Source: an archaeon GW2011_AR19
GTDB taxonomy: Archaea > Nanobdellota > Nanobdellia > Pacearchaeales > GW2011-AR1
Assembly (NCBI GenBank): GCA_000806015.1
Contig: JWKY01000003.1
Span: 1-33,763, forward strand
Reading direction: 5' to 3'
Length of the DNA stretch: 33,763 nucleotides
The notes under the pieces were generated by a model that was not told the DNA's origin, did no database searches, and saw only the letters and a program-made list of their open reading frames with translations. Both the position numbers and the translations under genes were made by a program. Every line of letters starts with the position of its first letter. Position 1 is the stretch's first letter. This document shows, one piece after another, positions 18,450 to 25,621 of this stretch.

Positions 18450-18596
18450 CTATTTTAGTTTTTCATTTTTAATTGAGTGTTTAGTTATTTCAATATTGCA
18501 TGATTTATATTTCTTGCACCATTCTTCGCATTTTTTAGCGAATTTTTTTTCTTTATATTTAAAATTGCATTCTTTGCATTTGTATATTTTTTTCAT
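18450..18596 (-). CDS. 48-aa Cys-rich small protein (missed by the ORF track)
   Basis: MKKIYKCKECNFKYKEKKFAKKCEEWCKKYKSCNIEITKHSIKNEKLK; overlaps the end of the preceding gene (18593) and is followed by AGGAGG of copZ. Confidence 0.75.
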   Translation of the reverse strand: MKKIYKCKECNFKYKEKKFAKKCEEWCKKYKSCNIEITKHSIKNEKLK

Positions 18597-18829
18597 TTTC
18601 TGTCCCTCACCGGAGTTTGCAATTGTTTAATTAACCATATTATAAATAAAACCAAAGCCACCAAAATTAAAGCCATAAATAAAAATCCAAAAATCCACAT
18701 TCCTGAAAAACTATAATTTCCCATCATGCCTCCAAAACCCATCATCCCAAATCCGCTGAATAAAAATAATGCCAAGATTACTACGATTACAATTATCAAA
18801 ATATTATATTCATTATTTTTGTTTGTCAT
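18593..18829 (-). CDS. Small Met/Gly-rich membrane protein
   Basis: 78 aa, two TM segments, GFGMMGFGGMMGNYSFSGM. Confidence 0.75.
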   Translation of the reverse strand: MTNKNNEYNILIIVIVVILALFLFSGFGMMGFGGMMGNYSFSGMWIFGFLFMALILVALVLFIIWLIKQLQTPVRDRK

Positions 18830-18830
18830 T

Positions 18831-19190
18831 TTAATCTTTACTTTTCATTTCATTTAAAATATGAATGCAATTTTTAGACATGTGTTTGTCAATCAAGAAC
18901 ATTAGGGGCTTGATTGTCTCTTCATTTAATTTATAATATCTGAATTTTCCATTTATTTCATCTAAAACAAAACCGCACATTTTTAATCTGGCTAAATTAT
19001 GCGACACTGCCGTCTGGTCAAAATTTAATTCTTTTATTATTTCAGAAACATTTTTCTTGCCTTTTCTTAATAAATTAATAATTTTTAATCTTGGTTCAGA
19101 AACAAGAGTTCCAAAAAATATTTTGTATGCTTCGTATATCTGTTGTTCATTTATTTTATGAGGGTGTTGTAATATGGACTTGTTTATCAT
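18831..19190 (-). CDS. ArsR-family transcriptional regulator
   Basis: SEPRLKIINLLRKGKKNVSEIIKELNFDQTAVSHNLARLKMCGFV. Confidence 0.9.
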   Translation of the reverse strand: MINKSILQHPHKINEQQIYEAYKIFFGTLVSEPRLKIINLLRKGKKNVSEIIKELNFDQTAVSHNLARLKMCGFVLDEINGKFRYYKLNEETIKPLMFLIDKHMSKNCIHILNEMKSKD

Positions 19191-19211
19191 ATGAAAGATA
19201 CATACATATGA
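19187..19211. promoter_or_regulatory. Inverted repeat TCATATG-N11-CATATGA at the arsR start
   Basis: tcatatgaaagatacatacatatga between TATA-like ATTTAAAT (minus strand, ~19217) and the arsR start codon. Confidence 0.5.
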
Positions 19212-19733
19212 CTATTTAAATGTCTTTAATTTTTTATTTATTCTGCAATTTCCATTCATTGATTTAGTTATAAAAAATATAGAGACAATTAATAATAAAA
19301 TACCAAGAATTTGAATCTCCAATCCTTTAAACGGAAAATACATTAATGCCAATGGAGCCCCAATTAATCCAAATAAAAAAGCTCCGCAAGTAGGACAGCC
19401 GACTCCAAATGCTCCGATTATTCCTCCAAAAAATCCAAATACTCCTCCTTTTTTTGTGTTGATAAATGAAAACTTAAACACCACTAAAGAAAGATATATT
19501 CCGAATAGGATTGACATTATTGTTATTAATAAAACAGTTAAATAAATAAAATTGACGCCAGACATCATTATCGCAATCTTTAAACTATTGTTGGCGACAG
19601 TTGAAACCATAAGATAATATAAAATCCCAAAAAAAATCAAAGCAGTGATCCAGGTTATAATACGAAATTTTTTATAGGAAAAAACTTTTATTAAGTTTAT
19701 CCAACTTTGTTTAATATCTTTTTTAAAAGTCAT
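19212..19733 (-). CDS. Multi-TM protein with intramembrane CPTCG motif
   Basis: GGIIGAFGVGCPTCGAFLFGLIGAPLALMYFP. Confidence 0.8.
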   Translation of the reverse strand: MTFKKDIKQSWINLIKVFSYKKFRIITWITALIFFGILYYLMVSTVANNSLKIAIMMSGVNFIYLTVLLITIMSILFGIYLSLVVFKFSFINTKKGGVFGFFGGIIGAFGVGCPTCGAFLFGLIGAPLALMYFPFKGLEIQILGILLLIVSIFFITKSMNGNCRINKKLKTFK

Positions 19734-19748
19734 TTTAATAATTCTTGT

Positions 19749-20294
19749 TTATTTTATGAATTCATCTATTCTAACTTCGCTATATTCTTCAAGAATTTCA
19801 ATTTTATTGAATTTTGTCAAAGCAATTTTTGCGTCCATCTTTTTGAAGGGAGCAACATAAACATTTGCAGGATATTTTTCTGCAAAAGCTTCAAGATTGT
19901 CTATTAATCCTTCTTCACAAACATAGTCTTCACAATTATAGTTTATGATAATCCCTGGAGGACCGGAACCATCGGCATGCTCAAGCATATGTTTTTGTAC
20001 GGTTATCTGCATCTGCTCTTTAAGAACATGAGATTCGGGAGAAACTTCAATATGTCCCTGCATGTCCGTTGGAGGAAGGATTTTAACACTTGAAATTCCC
20101 CAGACGATTAATCCGACAATTACTCCAATAATAATTAATGTAATTGTCCAATTTTTTATTTTTTTAATTGGGATTTTTTTCTTTGGTTCTTTAATTAATT
20201 CAGAATGTTTTGCTGCATTATGCGAGGCTAAACCATCTGCATTTGCAAAAGTTCTATCGCAAGCTTCACATTTATATATTATTTCTTCCGTCAT
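19749..20294 (-). CDS. C2H2 zinc finger + TM + DUF3105-like domain
   Basis: YKCEACDRTFANADGLASHNAAKH; one TM; MLEHADGSGPPGIIINYNCEDYVCEEG...IALTKFNKIEILEEYSEVRIDEFI. Confidence 0.75.
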   Translation of the reverse strand: MTEEIIYKCEACDRTFANADGLASHNAAKHSELIKEPKKKIPIKKIKNWTITLIIIGVIVGLIVWGISSVKILPPTDMQGHIEVSPESHVLKEQMQITVQKHMLEHADGSGPPGIIINYNCEDYVCEEGLIDNLEAFAEKYPANVYVAPFKKMDAKIALTKFNKIEILEEYSEVRIDEFIK

Positions 20295-20307
20295 TTTTAT
20301 TTATTTT

Positions 20308-20517
20308 TTAAGTTAAACATTCTTTATAAATGTCAGGATGATGCCCCATGTGTTCTCTCCAGGATTCTTCTGTGTAACCTGGCTGAAGAGAGCATTTATC
20401 TGTCCCAGAACTTCCAGAATCTTTAACTGCATAAATTATCCCAGGAAAAAAAGTCAAAATTAAAAGTCCGACTATTAAAATCCCAAGAATAATGTAAATA
20501 ATTATTTTTTTATTCAT
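20308..20517 (-). CDS. Small single-TM Cys/His-containing protein
   Basis: 69 aa; TM then CSLQPGYTEESWREHMGHHPDIYKECLT. Confidence 0.7.
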   Translation of the reverse strand: MNKKIIIYIILGILIVGLLILTFFPGIIYAVKDSGSSGTDKCSLQPGYTEESWREHMGHHPDIYKECLT

Positions 20518-20518
20518 C

Positions 20519-20947
20519 CTAACACATTCCTTTTTTCATTTTTAATTTATGATTAATTAAAAAACTTATTCCAATAATATTTGTCAGAATTCCAATTCCT
20601 AAAAACCATTTTTGATAAGACATTAAAATCATTGCAATCCCGGAAATTCCGGCAATAGGAATTAAATTAAATAAAAAATGAGAACAACAAGCAACCATGC
20701 TTCCTGCAGAAACCCCGCCTGTTCCGGCGACGGTTCCTGTCACTGCTGCAGTATGTTGTATTGAACTATAAAGTCCGATTTGAATTCCAAATCCTATTGC
20801 AAGAGGAAAGATAAAATACCATAAACTTCTCAAATTCAAAAAAGCAAAATTAATTCCCTGAAAAATAGAAAGCACACTAAGATAAAAAACCAAGATTCCA
20901 AATCCAGCTAATAAGCCGTATAAAACTGAATTATCTTTTCCAGTCAT
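20519..20947 (-). CDS. Multi-TM protein with MVACCSH motif
   Basis: TGGVSAGSMVACCSHFLFNLIPIAGISGI, C-terminal KMKKGMC. Confidence 0.75.
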   Translation of the reverse strand: MTGKDNSVLYGLLAGFGILVFYLSVLSIFQGINFAFLNLRSLWYFIFPLAIGFGIQIGLYSSIQHTAAVTGTVAGTGGVSAGSMVACCSHFLFNLIPIAGISGIAMILMSYQKWFLGIGILTNIIGISFLINHKLKMKKGMC

Positions 20948-20954
20948 TTTTTAT

Positions 20955-21392
20955 TTACCATTTCTTGCAGCATTCAATAAGTTTTTTTGCAACTTTGCTG
21001 AATTTTTTATTATTTCTGAATAAATAAATTAAATAAAAAATCGTCCAAAGCCCAAGAATAAGAATCAAACTATTAAATTCAAAATTTTCAAGAATAGCAT
21101 AAATAATAAAAATAAATGTTAATAGTAAGGGCAGTCTGAAAATTTTAAATTTTTCTCTGACATTTTTTTCCCATAAGTAAAATATGCCTAAAGAGGTATG
21201 GCCCATAAGAATTGCTATAATAATTTTATCTGTGAAAGTTTTTGTTAAAAATAAAATTAAGAGGGCAATCCAAGTTAAACTAACTGAAACACATAAAGCG
21301 CAGAATTTTTTCCAATTAAATAAATTTTTTAAAATTAATAAAATAAAAAATAATCCAATAATTCCAATTATTGTATAAAATAAAAATTCCAT
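20955..21392 (-). CDS. Multi-TM protein with CALC motif
   Basis: 145 aa hydrophobic; KKFCALCVSVSLTW, C-terminal IECCKKW. Confidence 0.7.
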   Translation of the reverse strand: MEFLFYTIIGIIGLFFILLILKNLFNWKKFCALCVSVSLTWIALLILFLTKTFTDKIIIAILMGHTSLGIFYLWEKNVREKFKIFRLPLLLTFIFIIYAILENFEFNSLILILGLWTIFYLIYLFRNNKKFSKVAKKLIECCKKW

Positions 21393-21393
21393 T

Positions 21394-22263
21394 TTAAATA
21401 ATTTTTCTCCCGGATTCTTCCCAGGCAGTCATCCCTCCATCAAGCTCATAAATTTTTTGATAGCCCATTTCTAATAATTGTTTTGATGCATCTGCAGACA
21501 TTTTCCCGCTTCTGCAATAAACAGCTATTGGAACAGAAACATCCATAGGCAATTTTTCCATATACTTGCCAAGATTTTCCCAATCTTCAATTATTTCATC
21601 AGTTCCGTTAATCTCGCCGGAATAAGGAATGTGAACATTTAATAAAAAAACACTTTCATTTTGAATAACTTTTTCAAATTCTTCCGGAGGCAAAAGTTCA
21701 ATTGAGCCTGAAATAGTGTTTTGATTTTCTCCTGAACCCCCTAAACTAATCTGAATTAAAATTCCGACGATTATTAATAAAATAAGAGTTAACAAAGTTC
21801 CCTGAAACGGAAAAGTTTTGTAATTTCTTTTTTTAGTGATTGCTTTGCTTATTGAAGGAGTTGACAAAACAATTATTCCTCCAAGAAAACTGCTTGCTAA
21901 AGAATAATTAAAAACATAAGTTGTTCCATAATCTCCTATAAAAGAAAGATATAATGGGCCAAGAGCCTTGAATAAAGGCATTAAAGGCAGAACAGTTGTA
22001 AAAAATATTATTGCAACTATGAGAAAATTTTGAAGCGGAATATATTTCTTTTTAATTATTCTTGCAAACCACATTCCCATTGACATTGCAAAAGCTCCAA
22101 GAAAAAGCGTAACAACAACTTTGCTTACTCCAAGCCACATTGCAGCGGCTCCGGCAGCTCCTGCTCCGACAACGCAAAGAGGGCAGTGAGCCATTACGCT
22201 TTTTGATAAAAAAATAATTAATGGAATTGCAAATAATAAAGAAAAAAGTTTATTTAATTTCAT
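21394..22263 (-). CDS. Multi-TM protein fused to a C-terminal rhodanese domain
   Basis: AHCPLCVVGAGAAGAAAMWLG N-terminus; IAVYCRSGKMSADASKQLLEMGYQKIYELDGGMTAWEESG rhodanese. Confidence 0.88.
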   Translation of the reverse strand: MKLNKLFSLLFAIPLIIFLSKSVMAHCPLCVVGAGAAGAAAMWLGVSKVVVTLFLGAFAMSMGMWFARIIKKKYIPLQNFLIVAIIFFTTVLPLMPLFKALGPLYLSFIGDYGTTYVFNYSLASSFLGGIIVLSTPSISKAITKKRNYKTFPFQGTLLTLILLIIVGILIQISLGGSGENQNTISGSIELLPPEEFEKVIQNESVFLLNVHIPYSGEINGTDEIIEDWENLGKYMEKLPMDVSVPIAVYCRSGKMSADASKQLLEMGYQKIYELDGGMTAWEESGRKII

Positions 22264-22300
22264 ATTATATATAAAGAAATTTCATATAAAAGGGTTTGGG

Positions 22301-22314
22301 TGAAACTGGTTTCA
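22301..22314. promoter_or_regulatory. Palindromic operator TGAAACTGGTTTCA
   Basis: Upstream of TATA-like TTTTATATG for the 22263 gene; differs at one central base from the palindrome at 25002. Confidence 0.7.
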
Positions 22315-22331
22315 GGGAAGAAATTACTTAT

Positions 22332-22703
22332 TCATTCAACAATCAAAACCCCTTTCATAGCCTCGTGTCCGCTTCCGCAATAAATATGGCAAGAAAAAGA
22401 AAAATTTCCCTTCTTTTTTGCAACAAATTCCCCCTCGCCATGAATATCTATTCCAAACTCAGGAATTGAAATAGCATGCTCTACATCAAGATTATTTATT
22501 TTAATTCTTACTCTTTCCCCTTCTTTAACTTTTATAACATTTGGATTAAATTCAAATTGTTTCGCATTAACAGTTATCTCTCTAACATTTCCATTGTCAA
22601 TAACTTTGGCACTAGTAACTGATTTAAAATTAAAAATTAATAAAAAAATTAAAATAATAAAAATAAACAAACTAACAAAAATAATTAATTTTTTATTCTG
22701 CAT
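22332..22703 (-). CDS. Membrane-anchored cupredoxin with CuA-type ligand motif
   Basis: VEHAISIPEFGIDI and CHIYCGSGHEAMKG (C-x3-C-x3-H-x2-M). Confidence 0.88.
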   Translation of the reverse strand: MQNKKLIIFVSLFIFIILIFLLIFNFKSVTSAKVIDNGNVREITVNAKQFEFNPNVIKVKEGERVRIKINNLDVEHAISIPEFGIDIHGEGEFVAKKKGNFSFSCHIYCGSGHEAMKGVLIVE

Positions 22704-22707
22704 TTTA

Positions 22708-23190
22708 TTATATTTTCATAAACTCGCTGGAAGTTCCGTCGTTATTTACTGCATAAATTATAAATTCTCCCGATTTTGGTCCAGGCATTCCAGGAGAACC
22801 AGAGGGCATTCCAGGAAGCGCGATTCCTTTTATGTCTGGTTTTTCTCTTAAAAGTTTTTCAACAGCTTCAAGAGGCATGTGCCCTTCAATAAAATAATTT
22901 CCGATTATTGTTGTGTGGCAGGATTGAAGTTCAGAAGGAATTCCGTATTTATTTTTTATTTCATTTGGGTCATCAACACTAAGAGAATTTACTTTAGGAG
23001 AAACTTTGCCATCAATATAAGTCACATAAGTTGAACAGCATCCGCATGTCAGAGATTTGTGAATATCTATCTCTCCTGGAATTGCATTTATATTTTCAAA
23101 ACTACTTGCTTTTGAATTTTGCGAGAAAATAAATATTCCTGCTAAAATAATAACTGCTGCAATTATTAAAATTAATAAACTTTTCTTCAT
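22708..23190 (-). CDS. DUF411-family metal-binding protein
   Basis: HKSLTCGCCSTYVTYI, GIPSELQSCHTTIIGNYFIEGHMPLEAVEKLL, IKGIALPGMPSGSPGMPG. Confidence 0.92.
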   Translation of the reverse strand: MKKSLLILIIAAVIILAGIFIFSQNSKASSFENINAIPGEIDIHKSLTCGCCSTYVTYIDGKVSPKVNSLSVDDPNEIKNKYGIPSELQSCHTTIIGNYFIEGHMPLEAVEKLLREKPDIKGIALPGMPSGSPGMPGPKSGEFIIYAVNNDGTSSEFMKI

Positions 23191-23690
23191 TTTCTTTTTC
23201 CTGTTTGTTTAGTTAATTTAATAATCCATAAAATAATCAAAACTATTAATCCAATTAATAATATTAAATAAAGAATATTCAAAAAATTCCAGTATCCAAA
23301 ATTAGAACTTCCCATCATTCCTGAACCATAACCTCCATACATCATACTCATCATGTTCCCGCCCATCATTCCATAAGAAGAAACATTTTCATTGCAGTAA
23401 ATAGTTTTTGCCATATTGATATGAACTGTTTTCAAAGATTCAGAACCTTCTCCGCCAATCATCTCATCCATTAATTCGTGAGCTTCGCCAGGATGCATTT
23501 GCTCCATATAATAATCTCCTATTGCTTCAAGTTGTTCATCTGTAAGTTTATCACAACTAATTCCCGAATCAATAAGTTGTTTTGTCTCAGTAAAATTATG
23601 TTCGTGGGCAAAAACTGAACTAAGATTGAGTAATAAAACAACAATCAGAATAGGAATTATTTTTTTACTGGTGATCTTTAAGTTATTCAT
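23187..23690 (-). CDS. Secreted/membrane Met- and His-rich protein
   Basis: Signal-like N-terminus, AHEHNFTE, GMMGGNMMSMMYGGYGSGMMGSS, C-terminal TM. Confidence 0.8.
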   Translation of the reverse strand: MNNLKITSKKIIPILIVVLLLNLSSVFAHEHNFTETKQLIDSGISCDKLTDEQLEAIGDYYMEQMHPGEAHELMDEMIGGEGSESLKTVHINMAKTIYCNENVSSYGMMGGNMMSMMYGGYGSGMMGSSNFGYWNFLNILYLILLIGLIVLIILWIIKLTKQTGKRK

Positions 23691-23691
23691 T

Positions 23692-23859
23692 TTAACATCC
23701 TCCGACCATTGCGCTTGATGATGCTGAACTTACTGCAGAGGCTGTTTCAGAATTTACATTTTGAGTTGCAATGTTTCCGCTTCCTGTCTGGAATACAAGA
23801 TACAATGCAAACAAAAATAAAATCCCTATAACAACCCACATTATTATTTTTTTATCCAT
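23692..23859 (-). CDS. 55-aa single-TM protein ending MVGGC (missed by the ORF track)
   Basis: MDKKIIMWVVIGILFLFALYLVFQTGSGNIATQNVNSETASAVSSASSSAMVGGC. Confidence 0.75.
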   Translation of the reverse strand: MDKKIIMWVVIGILFLFALYLVFQTGSGNIATQNVNSETASAVSSASSSAMVGGC

Positions 23860-23874
23860 TTTAACCTCCTGTTT

Positions 23875-24006
23875 TTATTTTAATATGCTGAAAACGAGTA
23901 AACTAACTATTAGCAAAATAATTATTAAAGCAACCCAAGAAACTCCTCCTCTTTTTTCTTGAGCATTTGCTTCTGCATGATTATGTCCTGCTGAGCAACA
24001 ATCCAT
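23875..24006 (-). CDS. 43-aa single-TM protein with CC..H.H N-terminus (missed by the ORF track)
   Basis: MDCCSAGHNHAEANAQEKRGGVSWVALIIILLIVSLLVFSILK; SD GGAGG inside the preceding gene end. Confidence 0.7.
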   Translation of the reverse strand: MDCCSAGHNHAEANAQEKRGGVSWVALIIILLIVSLLVFSILK

Positions 24007-24007
24007 T

Positions 24008-24289
24008 TTAACATCCTCCGACCATTGCGCTTGATGAAGATGAAGTTGCGCTACCTCCAGCTCCTGCTGGAATTATTCCATGCATTTCATAATTCATTAT
24101 TTCATCTTCTGTCCAGCCAGTTGTATCTATTTTACTATTAACCGATTTCCCGGCAATGTTTGCGCTTCCTGCCTGAAATACAAGATATAAAGCAACTAAA
24201 AATAAAACTCCTATAACAACCCACATTATTAGTTTTCTTTTACATTGTAGCTTTTCTTTTTCTAAAAGAAAAACCCATTTTTTATCCAT
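24008..24289 (-). CDS. Single-TM protein ending MVGGC, paralog of the 55-aa protein
   Basis: MDKK...LIMWVVIGVLFLVALYLVFQAGSANIA...SSSSSAMVGGC. Start at 24289 (GGAGGGTGTTAAAATGG) preferred over track start 24364. Confidence 0.75.
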   Translation of the reverse strand: MDKKWVFLLEKEKLQCKRKLIMWVVIGVLFLVALYLVFQAGSANIAGKSVNSKIDTTGWTEDEIMNYEMHGIIPAGAGGSATSSSSSAMVGGC

Positions 24290-24290
24290 T

Positions 24291-24965
24291 TTAACACCCT
24301 CCGACCATTTCCCCGCCAGATGAAATTTGCCCCTGCTCTGCTCCTCTGTATAAATTGCTTGCAAGATTTACATAATCTGTAGAATCTATTCCATTTGCTT
24401 CAAGAACTTTTGCTTTTTGTTCGTGAATTCCAGGGAAAAATAAAACTTTCCATTTTCCTAATTCAGATAATATTTCATAGTCAGACATTTCAGGATTATT
24501 AATAAGAAGATATTTAGCCAGCCCTCTCATTGCATAACTATGCGCGCATCCGCAGGCTGCCTGACCGTTTGGAAAAATTATTGCATCAGCGCCGCAGCAA
24601 TACTCGCAACTTATTGCGCTTCCTATTTTAATATATCTCGCCATCTGCTCGCTGTTCAGCTCCTTGCTTTCATATGAACTTAATTTTTGAATTACTTCAT
24701 TAGCAAGTTTAGGATTGCTTGCAGAAACATCGTCGTAGCTAACTCCTAATGCTGAACCATAAACTGCAGGAACTCCTGTTGGAATTATATCTGAGCTTAA
24801 AATAGTCGCTCCAGTAATTCCGGCGTCGCCGCTAATATTTGCTCCCGGATTTCCATAAATTTTGCCAGCAGCAAAAACTATAATTAATGCCAATGCTGCA
24901 ACTATTCCTATTTGAATATAAAATTCAACATCTGTTTTTTTTGTTTGTTGACTTGCACTTTCCAT
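24291..24965 (-). CDS. TM-anchored Cys-rich protein (CEYCCGA...CGCAHSYAMRG) ending MVGGC
   Basis: One N-terminal TM; ISCEYCCGADAIIFPNGQAACGCAHSYAMRGLAKYLL; ends GGEMVGGC. Confidence 0.82.
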   Translation of the reverse strand: MESASQQTKKTDVEFYIQIGIVAALALIIVFAAGKIYGNPGANISGDAGITGATILSSDIIPTGVPAVYGSALGVSYDDVSASNPKLANEVIQKLSSYESKELNSEQMARYIKIGSAISCEYCCGADAIIFPNGQAACGCAHSYAMRGLAKYLLINNPEMSDYEILSELGKWKVLFFPGIHEQKAKVLEANGIDSTDYVNLASNLYRGAEQGQISSGGEMVGGC

Positions 24966-25001
24966 AATTTTTCAAAGAATTAATCTTTTATAAATGCTTC
25001 T

Positions 25002-25017
25002 GTGAAACTAGTTTCAC
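25002..25017. promoter_or_regulatory. Perfect 16-bp palindrome GTGAAACTAGTTTCAC in the divergent promoter region
   Basis: Located ~9 bp upstream of TATA-like ATTTATAAAAG for the minus-strand operon and upstream of the plus-strand regulator gene. Confidence 0.75.
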
Positions 25018-25062
25018 TGGGAGTTTAGCAAGTTTTTTAAATCCAAATTTCATAAAAAGAAT

Positions 25063-25548
25063 ATGGAAAATAAAAACATTGGATTTTTGCTCATTGGAAT
25101 TTCAATTTTAATAATTGTTATAATCTTTTTATATAGTTCTGCTTTAAAAGAAATAAGCGCGGGGTCTTGTTCAATGGAAGAATTTAGCTGTCCTATGAAT
25201 AAATCTATAGACAATCAGACATATATTTCTCTGGGAGTTGTTGCTTTGCTGATGATTGTAGGATTCATTTTAATCTTTTCAAAACCCCAAGAAAGAATAA
25301 TTTTTAAAACCAGAACAATAGAAAAAAAATTCCCAAAAAAAGAAATTAACACTCAGGAACTAAAGCCGGAAGAAAAAGAGATATTAAGATTAGTTCAAAA
25401 TAATAAAGCAATATTTCAGGCAGAGCTTATTGAAAAAACCAAGTTTGGAAAAGCAAAAGTAACTCGTATTTTAGATAGATTAGAAGGAAGAGGATTTGTT
25501 GAGAGAAAAAGAAGGGGAATGACCAACATAGTTGTTTTGAAAGAATAA
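25063..25548 (+). CDS. Membrane-anchored wHTH regulator with Cys/Met exoloop
   Basis: Two TMs flanking EISAGSCSMEEFSCPMNKSIDNQ; C-terminal ILRLVQNNKAIFQAELIEKTKFGKAKVTRILDRLEGRGFVERKRRGMTNIVVL. Confidence 0.85.
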   Translation: MENKNIGFLLIGISILIIVIIFLYSSALKEISAGSCSMEEFSCPMNKSIDNQTYISLGVVALLMIVGFILIFSKPQERIIFKTRTIEKKFPKKEINTQELKPEEKEILRLVQNNKAIFQAELIEKTKFGKAKVTRILDRLEGRGFVERKRRGMTNIVVLKE

Positions 25549-25621
25549 AAATTATCAGATATGATTTATTATAATAATTTATGTCAAACAATTTAAAAAG
25601 TTCTTCTAAATAAACAATTAT

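Noticed and set aside
24290-24364. Upstream extension of the 93-aa MVGGC protein
   Set aside because: The extension overlaps the Cys-rich gene in another frame; ATG at 24289 has a good SD and matches the paralog start.
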